Shown here: positions 16,462 to 26,048 of the stretch, one piece after another | How positions within the stretch are numbered: the first letter of the stretch is position 1 | How the letters are laid out: each line of letters opens with the position of its first letter | NCBI GenBank assembly: GCA_004299555.1 | Contig: SCQU01000004.1 | Location: 176,908-240,907 of the forward strand | Length of the DNA: 64,000 nucleotides | DNA from: Rhodanobacteraceae bacterium | Lineage (GTDB): Bacteria; Pseudomonadota; Gammaproteobacteria; Xanthomonadales; Rhodanobacteraceae | Reading direction: 5' to 3' | Program-made: the position numbers and the translations under genes | The notes under the pieces: model-generated | Database searches by the model: none | What the model saw: the letters and a program-made list of their open reading frames with translations, nothing else | Told to the model about the DNA's origin: nothing

Positions 16462-17796
16462 ATGACCGCTGCCCCGCAAGACAACCTCGCCGCGCTGTAT
16501 CCGGCACACCTCGCTGAAATCGAGCGCCGCAGCGCCGACGCGCTGGCTGCGTGTGGCCGCGACACGCTCGCGGTTGCGGCCGGCCAGCCGCACCTCTGGT
16601 TCCTTGACGACGAAGGCTACCCGTTCAAGGCCAACCCGCACTTCCTGCACTGGCTGCCGCTCGCGGGCGCACCCGGCAGCTGGGTCGTGTTCACGCCGGG
16701 CCAAAAACCGAAGCTGGTCTTCCTGCAGCCACGCGATTACTGGCACGTCGTGCCCGCGGCGCCCTCCGGCTACTGGGTCGACCACTTCGACATCATCACC
16801 GTCCACACGGCCGACGCGGTGCGCGCGCGGCTGCCGAAGGATCCATCGCGCTGCGCGATCGTCGGCGCGGCCAACGCCACGGCCGGCGATTTCGTGCCCG
16901 ACAATCCGCCCGCGCTGATGCACCTGCTGCACTACCGGCGCGCGGTAAAGACGCCGTATGAGATCGCGATGCTGCGGGTTGCCAGCAAAATCGGCGTGCA
17001 CGGCCACCGCGCCGCCGAAAAGGCGTTTCGCGCGGGGCTGCCGGAATTCGACATCCACTGCAAGTACCTTGAAGCCACGCGCCTGACCGAACACGAGCTG
17101 CCGTACGGCAACATCATCGCGCTGGACGCACACGGTTCGGTGCTGCACTACATGCACCAGGATCGCAACCCGCCGCTGCACGCGCACTCGTTCCTGATTG
17201 ACGCCGGCGGTACGTTCCATGGCTACAACTCCGACATCACGCGCACCTACGCCGCGCCCGAAGCGGGTGAGTGGCAAGCCCTGGTCGACGCGGTCGACGC
17301 GGCGCAGCAGGGCTTCTGCGCCAAGGTGCGCGCCGGGCAAAGTTATCCCGAGCTGCATCTCCACGCGCACCATGTGCTGATGCAGGCCATGCGCGACCAG
17401 GGCTTCATCAGCTGCTCGGCCGAAGCCGCGGTCGCGGGGGGGATTTCATCGGCGTTCCTGCCGCACGGCCTCGGGCATCTCATCGGGTTGCAGGTGCACG
17501 ACGTGGGGGGCTTTGCGGCCGATGAGGCCGGCCACACCCTTCCAAAACCGGAAGGTCACCCCCACCTGCGCTGCACGCGCACGCTTGAACCGGGCATGGT
17601 CGTCACGATCGAGCCCGGCCTGTATTTCATCGACCTGCTGCTGGCACAATTGAAGGCCACGCCGGCGGCGAAGGACGTCGTGTGGGCGAAGGTCGATGCG
17701 TTCCGGCAATACGGCGGCATCCGCATCGAGGATGATGTCGTATGCACCCATGGCGCTCCGCTCAATCTCACCCGCGAGGCGTTTGCGGCGGCGTAG
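16462..17796 (+). CDS. pepQ: Xaa-Pro dipeptidase (M24B)
   Basis: Cleaves dipeptides with C-terminal proline; PepQ enzymes also hydrolyse some organophosphates. 444 residues with a pita-bread metallopeptidase domain. The dinuclear metal ligands can be read off: two Asp in LIDAGGTFHGYNSDITRTY, His in LPHGLGHLIG, Glu in TIEPGLYF, and Glu in GIRIEDDVV. The N-terminal domain includes WFLDDEGYPFKANPHFLHWLP, typical of the PepQ group. The ATG at 16462 gives the family N-terminus. The preceding 213-base gap has no gene; it holds a GCCGGC-TTT-GCCGGC hairpin at 16275-16289. Confidence 0.94.
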   Translation: MTAAPQDNLAALYPAHLAEIERRSADALAACGRDTLAVAAGQPHLWFLDDEGYPFKANPHFLHWLPLAGAPGSWVVFTPGQKPKLVFLQPRDYWHVVPAAPSGYWVDHFDIITVHTADAVRARLPKDPSRCAIVGAANATAGDFVPDNPPALMHLLHYRRAVKTPYEIAMLRVASKIGVHGHRAAEKAFRAGLPEFDIHCKYLEATRLTEHELPYGNIIALDAHGSVLHYMHQDRNPPLHAHSFLIDAGGTFHGYNSDITRTYAAPEAGEWQALVDAVDAAQQGFCAKVRAGQSYPELHLHAHHVLMQAMRDQGFISCSAEAAVAGGISSAFLPHGLGHLIGLQVHDVGGFAADEAGHTLPKPEGHPHLRCTRTLEPGMVVTIEPGLYFIDLLLAQLKATPAAKDVVWAKVDAFRQYGGIRIEDDVVCTHGAPLNLTREAFAAA

Positions 17797-17991
17797 CACC
17801 GCTACGGTTGGCCGCCCCAGCCGTTCCCTTCATCATGCCGGGCGCACACCGGCTTTCCCGGCGAGCGAACCCGGAAGCCCGCAGGAACCCGCACGGACCG
17901 ACCTGCATCGCGTGGGTATGACCATCGTCACCGGACAGCCGTGGCCTGTTCTGCGATGATCGGTACCTTTTTCCGGGGACGCAAACCGCCG

Positions 17992-19656
17992 ATGAGCAAC
18001 GAAACCGCAGTCCGCCGAACCGTCGGCGCGTGGGCGCTGATGTTCACCGGCCTGGGCTCGATCATCGGTTCGGGCTGGCTGTTTGGCGCGTGGCGTGCGG
18101 CGCAACTGGCGGGGCCCGGAGCAATCTGGGCCTGGGTGATCGGCGCGGTGGTGATCCTGTTCATCGCGGTGACCTACGCGGAACTGGGCGCGATGTTTCC
18201 CGAATCCGGCGGCATGGTGCGCTACGGACAGTATTCGCACGGCACCCTGGTCGGCTTCATCGCGGCGTGGGCCAACTGGATCGCGATTGCCTCGGTGATT
18301 CCGGTCGAGGCTGAAGCGTCGATCCAGTACATGGCGTCGTGGCCGTGGCAGTGGGCGCAAAACCTGTATCACGTTGGCGCCAGCGGCATGGGCGCACTGA
18401 GTGTGCCCGGCCTGTTGCTTGCGGCGCTGCTGGTGATCGGCTATTTCCTGCTCAACTACTGGAGCGTCAACCTTTTCGCCAAGGCCAACAGCTGGATCAC
18501 GATCTACAAGCTGATCGTCCCGGCGCTCACGGCCATCGCGCTGATGGCAACTTCGTTTCACTGGTCCAACTTCCACATCGGCGCGCACGGCGGAGCGCAC
18601 GCCATGAACCTGTCCACCATCCTGACGGCGGTCGCCATCAGCGGCATCGTGTTTGCCTACAACGGCTTCCAGAGTCCGGTGAACCTTGCGGGCGAAGCCA
18701 AGAACCCCGGCCGCAACGTGCCACTCGGCATCATCGGCTCGATCGTGCTGGCGACCATCGTGTACCTGTTGCTGCAGGTCGCGTTCCTCGGTGCAACCGA
18801 ACCCTCCGAACTCGCCAAAGGCGGCTGGGCCGCGATCGAACATTCCTCGCCATTCGCGCAACTGGCGCTGGCGTTGAACCTCAACTGGCTCGCGCTGTTG
18901 CTGTACTCCGACGCGTTCATCAGCCCCTCCGGCACCGGCGCGACCTACACCGCGACCACCGCGCGGATGCTGTACGGGATGCAGCGCAACGGCACGCTGC
19001 CGAAGATCTTTGGCCGCGTGCATCCACGCTTTGGCATTCCGCGCCCGGCGATGTGGCTGAACCTCATCGTTGCCTTCATTTTCCTGTTTTTCTTCCGCGG
19101 CTGGGCGACGCTGGCCGAAGTGATTTCGGTGGCGACGATCATTTCCTACCTGACCGGCCCGGTCAGCGTGTCGGTGCTGCGGCGTACGGCGCCCATGCTC
19201 CACCGCCCGCTCAGGATTCCGCTGCTGCCCGTGGTCGCCGCACTCGCTTTCATCTTCGCAACCGAGCTGCTGTACTGGGCCCGCTGGCCGCGTACCGGCG
19301 AGATCATTTTGCTGATGGTGGTCGCGCTGCCCGTGTGGTTCTACTACGCGGTCAGACGCGGCGGCGCCGACCTGTGGCTGCAGGTGCGCGGCGCGTTGTG
19401 GATGATCGTCTACCTGCCCGCCGTCGCCGCGTTGTCGTGGGCCGGCAGCAGCAAATTCGGTGGGCACAACTTCATCCCGTACGGCTGGGACTTGCTGCTG
19501 GTCGCGCTGGTCGCGCTCGCATTCTTCGTGTGGGGCCTCGCCTGCGGCTGGCAGACGCCAGAAATCGAGGCCATCAAACTCGAAGCGCGCAGGCACCCCG
19601 GCGCAATCCTGGTGCCGCCCGATGAGGAAACCGTCGAGCGCGAGAGAGAGCGCTGA
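17992..19656 (+). CDS. APC superfamily amino acid permease
   Basis: Inner-membrane amino acid transporter, 554 residues with about 12 or more hydrophobic helices. The first helix carries the substrate-binding pattern GLGSIIGSGWLFG, and the N-terminal half has YAELGAMFPESGGMVRY, both hallmarks of APC permeases. A conserved AYNGFQSPVNLAGEAKNPGRNVP segment follows in mid-protein. The C-terminus is charged (DEETVERERER). Start taken at 17992 (MSNETAV); in-frame ATG 17956 and GTG 17941 are possible. No partner gene suggests the substrate; the gene stands alone downstream of pepQ. Confidence 0.87.
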   Translation: MSNETAVRRTVGAWALMFTGLGSIIGSGWLFGAWRAAQLAGPGAIWAWVIGAVVILFIAVTYAELGAMFPESGGMVRYGQYSHGTLVGFIAAWANWIAIASVIPVEAEASIQYMASWPWQWAQNLYHVGASGMGALSVPGLLLAALLVIGYFLLNYWSVNLFAKANSWITIYKLIVPALTAIALMATSFHWSNFHIGAHGGAHAMNLSTILTAVAISGIVFAYNGFQSPVNLAGEAKNPGRNVPLGIIGSIVLATIVYLLLQVAFLGATEPSELAKGGWAAIEHSSPFAQLALALNLNWLALLLYSDAFISPSGTGATYTATTARMLYGMQRNGTLPKIFGRVHPRFGIPRPAMWLNLIVAFIFLFFFRGWATLAEVISVATIISYLTGPVSVSVLRRTAPMLHRPLRIPLLPVVAALAFIFATELLYWARWPRTGEIILLMVVALPVWFYYAVRRGGADLWLQVRGALWMIVYLPAVAALSWAGSSKFGGHNFIPYGWDLLLVALVALAFFVWGLACGWQTPEIEAIKLEARRHPGAILVPPDEETVERERER

Positions 19657-19860
19657 GGCATCGCGCCAGCGCCGCATATCCTCCCGCCATGGGTGCACGA
19701 TGACCCACGGGCCGGCGCCCGGTTTCCCGCGTCGATTGGAGGGCACACGCCTGTTGCAGCGACACATGCCGCCCGGTGCACCACGGCAGCAGCGCACGGA
19801 TGCGGCCATGCGCATGCCGGTGTAGGCTCATGCGCCTCGACACGACGGGAACACACGCTG

Positions 19861-21252
19861 ATGAAACGGCAACGTTTGTGGCTGGCTTGCACGCTGGTGT
19901 TGGCACTGGGTTGCGCGCCCTTCGCCGGCGCCGAGACCACCGCCGAGGAAATGCCCGGCTACATGACCATGCTGGCGCACGCGATCGCGATGCCGACGGT
20001 CGAAGGCAAGGACCAGGTACCCGCGCTTGCGCAGTACCTGGCCGGCCAACTCGAGTCGGCCGGCTTCGCCAAGTCCGACATCGAAATCCTGCCGGTGGAT
20101 CACACGGCCGCACTGGTGGTCCACTACCGCGGCAGTGACCAAGGCAAGCCCATCCTGATCTCGGCGCACATGGACGTCGTGGCCGCCAATGCCGAGGGCT
20201 GGGCCGACCACGCGCCGTTCAAACTGGTCAAGGACGGGCCGTACTACTATGGCCGCGGCGTTGCCGACATGAAGAACAACACGGTCGCGATCGTCGCCAC
20301 CTTCATGCGCCTGAAACGCGAAGGTTTCGTACCCAGGCACGAGATGATCCTGGTTTTCTCGGGTGACGAGGAGACCGCGATGGCCTCGACGCGCGAGCTG
20401 GCCAAGCGCTACCACCATGCCGAACTCCTGCTGAACGGCGATGCCGGCGGCGGCATCTACGATGCCAGCCTGAAGCCCGTGCTCTACAGGGTGCAAGCTG
20501 CCGAAAAGACCTACGCGGACTTCCTGGTCACCGCGACCTCCAGGGGCGGGCATTCGAGCGAGCCCCTGCCGGACAACGCCATCTATACCTTGTCCAAGGC
20601 GCTCGGCAACGTCGCCGCCTACCCGTTTCCGGTCCGCTCCAACGCGATCACCCTGGCCTCGCTCAAGGCCATCGGCGAACACAGCCACGGGCCACTGGCC
20701 GACGCGATGCGTGCGTTCGCGGCCAACCCGAAGGACGCCAAGGCGATCGCCACCATCGCGGCCGATCCGGCCTACGTCGGCCAGATCCGCACCACCTGCG
20801 TTGCCACCCAGCTCGCAGCGGGCCACGCGCGCAACGCCCTGCCCGAGCGCGCCAGCGCCAACATCAACTGCCGGATCTTTCCGGGGGTCAGCGTGGCCAG
20901 CGTCGAGGCACAGCTGGTGAAGGCCATCGACAACCCGAAGGTGACGATCACGATCCAGCAGCCGCCCCCGGTCACCAGCCCGGCCTCGCCGCTGCATCCG
21001 GACGTGATGGCGGCGGTGACGGCGGTGATCGACCAGCGGTTCCCGGGACTGGCGGTGGTGCCGGCCATGTCTTCCGGCGCCACCGACAGCATGTTCTTCC
21101 GCAACGCGGGCGTGCCCAGCTACGGCGTCAACCCCGACTTCGCATTGCCGGGCGGCGAACACGCGCATGGCTTCAACGAACGTACCTTGGCCACCGAGCT
21201 GCCGGCGGGGTTGGCATTCTGGCACGCCCTGCTGACCCGGTTGGCGGGTTGA
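19861..21252 (+). CDS. Secreted M20 family metallopeptidase
   Basis: Exported zinc exopeptidase, 463 residues, with a Sec signal (MKRQRLWLACTLVLALG...FAGAE). M20 metal-site sequences are intact: His/Asp in ISAHMDVVA, bridging Asp in GRGVADMKNN, catalytic Glu pair in FSGDEETA, Asp in LNGDAGGG, and a C-terminal His in GGEHAHGFNE. The dimerisation domain lies between, at SRGGHSSEPLPDNAIY. Substrate specificity is not evident. The upstream open frame continues back to 19693 but lacks a signal; the ATG at 19861 places the signal correctly. Single gene between the permease and prfC. Confidence 0.9.
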   Translation: MKRQRLWLACTLVLALGCAPFAGAETTAEEMPGYMTMLAHAIAMPTVEGKDQVPALAQYLAGQLESAGFAKSDIEILPVDHTAALVVHYRGSDQGKPILISAHMDVVAANAEGWADHAPFKLVKDGPYYYGRGVADMKNNTVAIVATFMRLKREGFVPRHEMILVFSGDEETAMASTRELAKRYHHAELLLNGDAGGGIYDASLKPVLYRVQAAEKTYADFLVTATSRGGHSSEPLPDNAIYTLSKALGNVAAYPFPVRSNAITLASLKAIGEHSHGPLADAMRAFAANPKDAKAIATIAADPAYVGQIRTTCVATQLAAGHARNALPERASANINCRIFPGVSVASVEAQLVKAIDNPKVTITIQQPPPVTSPASPLHPDVMAAVTAVIDQRFPGLAVVPAMSSGATDSMFFRNAGVPSYGVNPDFALPGGEHAHGFNERTLATELPAGLAFWHALLTRLAG

Positions 21253-21323
21253 CACGGTGGCGCGGCGAGGCGGGGGGCAATCAGGCTAAAATGGCGGGTT
21301 CATCGTTGCGTTGACCTGCCGCC

Positions 21324-22922
21324 ATGCCTGATCTTGCCACCGAAACGCGGCGCCGCCGTACCTTCGCGATCATCTCGCACCCCGACGCCGGCAAGACCAC
21401 GCTGACTGAAAAATTGCTGCTGTTCGGCGGCGCGATCCAGATGGCCGGTGCCGTGAAATCGCGCAAGACCTCGCGCCACGCGACCTCCGACTGGATGGCG
21501 CTGGAGCAGGAGCGCGGGATCTCGGTCACGTCCTCGGTGATGCAGTTTCCCTACGCGGGGCGCATCGTCAACCTGCTCGACACCCCCGGTCACGCGGACT
21601 TTTCCGAGGACACCTACCGCGTGCTGACCGCGGTCGACTCGGCGCTGATGGTGATCGACTGCGCCAAGGGCGTCGAGGAGCGCACCATCAAGTTGATGGA
21701 GGTGTGCCGCCTGCGCACGACGCCGATCATGACCTTCATCAACAAGCTCGACCGCGAAGGCCGTTCGCCGATCGAATTGCTGGACGAAGTCGAGTCGGTG
21801 CTCGACATCGAATGCGCGCCGGTGACCTGGCCAATTGGCATGGGCAAGCGGCTGAAGGGCGTTTATCACCTCCTGAACGACGAGGTGCACCTGTACGAGG
21901 CGGGGCGCAACTTTACCCGCCAGGATTCGACGATCCTCTCGGGCCTCGACGACCCGCAACTGCAAGCCCGCATCGGCGCCGAGGCGCTGGCCGAACTTCG
22001 CGACGAGCTCGAACTGGTGCAGGGCGCATCGCACCCCTTTGACGAAGGCCGCTACCTTGCCGGCCGGCAAACGCCGGTGTTCTTCGGTTCGGCCGTCAAC
22101 AACTTCGGTGTGCAGCCGCTGCTGGACTTCTTCGTTGACCACGCACCGGCCCCGCAGCCGCGGGCGACGGCGACGCGCGCGGTGGACCCGGCGGAGGAAG
22201 CATTCTCGGGCTTCGTGTTCAAGATCCAGGCCAACATGGACCCGCACCACCGCGACCGCGTGGCGTTCCTGCGCGTGTGCTCGGGCCGTTACGAACCGGA
22301 CATGAAGGCGCTTCAGGTGCGCACCGGCAAGGAGGTAAAGCTTGCCAACGCGCTGACCTTCATGGCCTCCGAACGCGAAATCGCGACCACCGCGTACCCC
22401 GGCGACGTGATCGGCCTGCACAACCACGGCACCATCTCGATCGGCGAAAGTTTCAGCGTTGGCGAGAAGCTGGTGTTTACCGGCATTCCGAACTTTGCAC
22501 CGGAACTCTTCCGCCGCGCGCATCTGCGCGATCCGCTGAAGACGAAGGCACTGCGTGAAGGGCTGCTGCAACTTTCCGAGGAGGGTGCGACCCAATTCTT
22601 CCGTCCGCTGATGTCCAACGACCTGATCCTCGGCGCGGTCGGCGTGCTGCAATTTGACGTCGCCGCATATCGCCTGAAGGACGAATACAACGTCGACTGC
22701 GGATTCGAGAACGTGGGCGTTGCGACCGCACGCTGGGTGCGTTGCAACGATCCGAAGATGCTGGCCGAATTTCGCGAGCGCAATGCGGCGCACCTCGCCC
22801 TCGACGCGGCGGGCCAACTCGTGTACCTGGCACCCACGCGCGTGAACCTGCAGCTCGCGCAGGAGCGCTGGCCAGGCGTCGCCTTCACCGCCACCCGCGA
22901 GGTCGCCGCCACGCAGGTGTAG
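21324..22922 (+). CDS. prfC: Peptide chain release factor 3
   Basis: RF3 is the GTPase that recycles RF1/RF2 from terminated ribosomes. 532 residues, normal length. G1 HPDAGKTT, switch region [22 protein letters not shown]3 [16 protein letters not shown], and G4 INKLDREG are intact, followed by EF-Tu-like domains II and III and the RF3 C-terminal domain. It reads clean from [23 protein letters not shown] at 21287-21292 could be its -10 element. A TTGACA at 21249 is too far from it (32 bases) to pair. Confidence 0.97.
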   Translation: MPDLATETRRRRTFAIISHPDAGKTTLTEKLLLFGGAIQMAGAVKSRKTSRHATSDWMALEQERGISVTSSVMQFPYAGRIVNLLDTPGHADFSEDTYRVLTAVDSALMVIDCAKGVEERTIKLMEVCRLRTTPIMTFINKLDREGRSPIELLDEVESVLDIECAPVTWPIGMGKRLKGVYHLLNDEVHLYEAGRNFTRQDSTILSGLDDPQLQARIGAEALAELRDELELVQGASHPFDEGRYLAGRQTPVFFGSAVNNFGVQPLLDFFVDHAPAPQPRATATRAVDPAEEAFSGFVFKIQANMDPHHRDRVAFLRVCSGRYEPDMKALQVRTGKEVKLANALTFMASEREIATTAYPGDVIGLHNHGTISIGESFSVGEKLVFTGIPNFAPELFRRAHLRDPLKTKALREGLLQLSEEGATQFFRPLMSNDLILGAVGVLQFDVAAYRLKDEYNVDCGFENVGVATARWVRCNDPKMLAEFRERNAAHLALDAAGQLVYLAPTRVNLQLAQERWPGVAFTATREVAATQV

Positions 22923-23121
22923 CCGCGTCGCCCCGTGCCGCGTCCAGCCAGGCCGCGGGGATGCATGCAATCCCTGCGCGCAAGCCGTCTGTACGCTGCC
23001 GCACGCGTCGCACGTTCGCGCAAACCCATCATGGCATCCAAAGTTGCTGCAATCGCTGGCTCATCCCACACCTGCAGCGAGGCGCCGCCGCTGGCCAGAA
23101 CCCGCCGGTCGCCGGACGGGA

Positions 23122-23152
23122 TTGGCGCAAAGCCACCCGGTAACGCCATAAT
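23122..23152 (+). promoter_or_regulatory. Candidate promoter, possibly giving a leaderless mRNA
   Basis: TTGGCG (23122-23127) and CATAAT (23147-23152) with a 19-base spacer. The -10 ends six bases before the GTG start codon at 23159, so transcription would begin at or next to the start codon. No Shine-Dalgarno sequence is visible. Confidence 0.35.
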
Positions 23153-23158
23153 CGTCCG

Positions 23159-24718
23159 GTGAACGACGTTTCCGAACGCACCCCGCGACTGGTTTTGCGC
23201 AACACCAGCGACGATGACATCCCGCAGATCGCGGCCCTGAGCAACCGCGTGTACGGCGCGGGATTTGGTTATTCGCAGGAAATGCTGCTCGGCCAGCTCG
23301 CGCGTTTTCCGCAAGGCCAGTTCGTGGCCGTGTACGACGGCCGCGTGATCGGCTACTGCGCCACCTTTCGCATCGACGAAGCGTCGGCGATGGCGCCGCA
23401 CACCTGGGCTGAAATCACCGGCGGCGGCTTCGCCTCGCTCCACGACCCGGAAGGCGACTGGCTGTACGGCATGGACGTCGGGGTGGACCCGGATTACCGC
23501 GGCATGCGGATCGGACGCCGGCTTTACAGCGCACGCAAGCGTCTGTGCCGGCGGCTGCGGCTGCGCGGGATCATTTTTGGCGGGCGCATGCCCGGGCTCG
23601 CCAAGCACTTGGCCAAATATCCCGAGCCGCAGGATTACGTTGACGCCGTGATCGCAGGCCGCCTGCGGGACGCGACGCTGAGTTTCCAGCTGCGCAACGG
23701 CTTCGAGATGATCGGGCTGCTGCGCGACTACCTGCCGTACGACCGCGACTCGCTGGGCTACGCCGTGCACCTGGTCTGGCGCAATCCGCGGCGCATGGAC
23801 CAGCCGGACATCCCCTCGCAGCCTGCCAGCCAGCGCCTGCCCGACGTCATCCGCGTGGCCACCGTGCAATACCAGCAACGGCGGATCCGGAATTTCGACG
23901 AGTTCAGCACGCAGGTCGAATATTTCGTCAACATCGCCGCCAACTACGAGGCGGATTTCGTGGTCTTTCCGGAATTGATCACGCTGCAGCTGCTGTCGAT
24001 CGAAAACGCACCGTTGTCGCCGGTGGATTCGATCCTGCGGCTGTCCGAATACACCCCGCGCGTGAAAGCCCTGTTCGTCGACCTCGCGGTGCGTTACAAC
24101 ATCAACGTCATCGCCGGCACGCATCCGACCCAGACCGACGCGGGCGCCATCCACAACGTCTGCTATGTGTGCCTGCGCAATGGCTCGGTACACGAGCAGA
24201 TCAAGCTCCACGTCACCCCCAGCGAACGCAACTCCTGGGGCATCAAGGGCGGCGACATCGCGCGCATCATCCCGACCGACTGCGGGCCGATCGGCGTGGC
24301 GGTGTGCTACGACGTCGAATTCCCGGAAGTGGCGCGGCACCTGGTCGACCAGGGCGCGCTGATCCTGTTCATACCGTTCTGCACCGACAACCGCGAAGGT
24401 TATCTGCGCGTCCGTTACTGCGCGCAGGCACGCGCGATCGAAAACCAGTGCTACGCCGTACTGTCGGGCAACTGCGGCAACCTGCCGGGGGTCAACAACT
24501 TCGACATCCAGTACGCGCAAAGTTGCATCCTGACGCCGTGCGATTTTCCCTTCGCGCGCGACGGTGTCGCCGCCGACTCGACGCCCAATACCGAAACCGT
24601 GCTGTTTGCCGACCTGCGGCTGGAAGATCTCGCGCGTGCGCGCAACAACGGCACGGTGCAAAACCTCAAGGATCGCCGTCACGATCTTTATCAACTGCGC
24701 TGGCCCGCCCGCACATGA
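23159..24718 (+). CDS. Fused GNAT acetyltransferase / nitrilase-superfamily amidohydrolase
   Basis: 519-residue two-domain enzyme. Residues about 10-210 are a GNAT domain: LRNTSDDDIPQIAALSNRVYG at the start and MDVGVDPDYRGMRIGRRLYSARKR with the acetyl-CoA loop. Residues about 230-519 are a carbon-nitrogen hydrolase with the full catalytic triad: Glu in VVFPELITLQ, Lys in HEQIKLHVTPSE and Cys in GVAVCYDVEFPEVAR. This fused architecture recurs in bacteria, but the substrate is unknown to me. Starts at a GTG directly after a candidate promoter. It precedes frmAB by 220 bases and need not be related to it. Confidence 0.9.
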   Translation: MNDVSERTPRLVLRNTSDDDIPQIAALSNRVYGAGFGYSQEMLLGQLARFPQGQFVAVYDGRVIGYCATFRIDEASAMAPHTWAEITGGGFASLHDPEGDWLYGMDVGVDPDYRGMRIGRRLYSARKRLCRRLRLRGIIFGGRMPGLAKHLAKYPEPQDYVDAVIAGRLRDATLSFQLRNGFEMIGLLRDYLPYDRDSLGYAVHLVWRNPRRMDQPDIPSQPASQRLPDVIRVATVQYQQRRIRNFDEFSTQVEYFVNIAANYEADFVVFPELITLQLLSIENAPLSPVDSILRLSEYTPRVKALFVDLAVRYNINVIAGTHPTQTDAGAIHNVCYVCLRNGSVHEQIKLHVTPSERNSWGIKGGDIARIIPTDCGPIGVAVCYDVEFPEVARHLVDQGALILFIPFCTDNREGYLRVRYCAQARAIENQCYAVLSGNCGNLPGVNNFDIQYAQSCILTPCDFPFARDGVAADSTPNTETVLFADLRLEDLARARNNGTVQNLKDRRHDLYQLRWPART

Positions 24719-24903
24719 ACGCACGGCAAGACCGGCGCCGGCCGCCAACGGCCTGAATCTCAGCGTCAACCGCGAAGGGATACGCCTGCAACCCAAACGC
24801 CACCTCCTGGTGGCCGGCAACGCGCCACGCGCAGCCGCCACCGCGTGGCGCGAACGGCTCGCCAGCGGTCCGCCCGTCAACGCGGATCTCACGCGCCCTG
24901 GGC

Positions 24904-24909
24904 TACACT
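24904..24909 (+). promoter_or_regulatory. Candidate -10 element of frmAB
   Basis: TACACT at 24904-24909, thirty bases before the frmA ATG, preceded by GGC. A matching -35 is not obvious. No gene for an FrmR-type formaldehyde sensor is found on either side. Confidence 0.28.
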
Positions 24910-24938
24910 CGGGCACAGCGTTGAATTGGGAATGCACC

Positions 24939-26048
24939 ATGAAGGTAAAAGCCGCTGTCGCGCGCAAGGCCGGCGCACCACTCAGCATCGAAACCGTCGA
25001 TCTCGAAGGCCCGCACGCGGGCGAGGTGCTGGTGCAACTGAAAGCCACCGGCCTGTGCCACACCGACGCGTACACGTTGTCGGGCGCCGACCCCGAAGGC
25101 CTGTTCCCCGCGATCCTCGGCCACGAAGGCGCGGGCATCGTGGTCGACATCGGCGCCGGCGTCACCTCGGTGAAAAAGGGCGACCACGTCATTCCGCTGT
25201 ACACGCCCGAATGCCGGCAGTGCGAATACTGCCTCAATCCGAAAACCAACCTTTGCCAGGCCATCCGCGAGACCCAGGGCAAGGGCGTGATGCCGGACGG
25301 CAGCAGCCGGTTTTCCGCCGGTGGCGAGATGATCCACCACTTCATGGGCACCTCGACCTTCGCCGAGTACACCGTGCTGCCGGAAATCGCGGTCGCAAAA
25401 ATCCGCGAAGACGCGCCCTTCGACAAGGTCTGCTATATCGGCTGCGGCGTCACCACCGGCATCGGGGCGGTCATCAAAAGCGCCAAGGTCGAGCCGGGCG
25501 CGAAAGTGGTGGTGTTTGGCCTCGGCGGCATCGGCCTCAACGTGATCCAGGGCGCGCGCCTTGCCGGCGCCGCGATGATCGTGGGCGTGGACCGCCATGA
25601 CCGCCACCGGGCGCTCGCGGAAAAATTCGGCATGACGCACTTCGTCAATACCACCGAAGTTGAAGGCGACCTCGTGAAGTACCTCGTGTCGCTGACCAAG
25701 GGTGGCGCCGATTACTCGTTCGAGTGCATCGGCAACGTCAAGGTGATGCGGCAGGCACTGGAATGCTGCCACAAGGGCTGGGGCGTCGCCTGCATCATCG
25801 GCGTCGCCGCCGGCGGCGAGGAAATCTCCACCCGCCCGTTCCAGCTCGTCACCGGCCGCCGCTGGATCGGCACCGCGTTCGGCGGGATGCGCGGGCGCAC
25901 CGACGTGCCGAAAGTCGTCGACTGGTACATGCAGGGCCGGATCGAGGTCGACCCGCTGATCACGCACCACCTCAAACTCGAGGACATCAACCACGGCTTC
26001 GAGTTGATGCACACGGGCGAATCGATCCGCAGCGTGGTGATGTATTGA
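24939..26048 (+). CDS. frmA: S-(hydroxymethyl)glutathione dehydrogenase / class III alcohol dehydrogenase
   Basis: Oxidises the spontaneous formaldehyde-glutathione adduct to S-formylglutathione with NAD+; the class also reduces S-nitrosoglutathione. 369 residues. Catalytic zinc ligands: Cys in TGLCHTDAYT, His in GHEGAGIVV, and Cys in the ICGC-like region YIGCGVTTG. Structural zinc Cys cluster: CRQCEYCLNPKTNLC. NAD-binding Rossmann motif FGLGGIGLNVIQ. The glutathione-dependent class is supported by overall length and by frmB immediately downstream, whose ATG overlaps the frmA stop by one base. Confidence 0.96.
   Translation: MKVKAAVARKAGAPLSIETVDLEGPHAGEVLVQLKATGLCHTDAYTLSGADPEGLFPAILGHEGAGIVVDIGAGVTSVKKGDHVIPLYTPECRQCEYCLNPKTNLCQAIRETQGKGVMPDGSSRFSAGGEMIHHFMGTSTFAEYTVLPEIAVAKIREDAPFDKVCYIGCGVTTGIGAVIKSAKVEPGAKVVVFGLGGIGLNVIQGARLAGAAMIVGVDRHDRHRALAEKFGMTHFVNTTEVEGDLVKYLVSLTKGGADYSFECIGNVKVMRQALECCHKGWGVACIIGVAAGGEEISTRPFQLVTGRRWIGTAFGGMRGRTDVPKVVDWYMQGRIEVDPLITHHLKLEDINHGFELMHTGESIRSVVMY

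Noticed and set aside
21249..21292. TTGACA plus TAAAAT as a prfC promoter
   Set aside because: The hexamers are individually good but 32 bases apart, far beyond a functional spacer.
22313..25426. 1037-codon minus-strand open frame
   Set aside because: Antisense to prfC, the GNAT-nitrilase gene and frmA, all with intact catalytic motifs on the plus strand.
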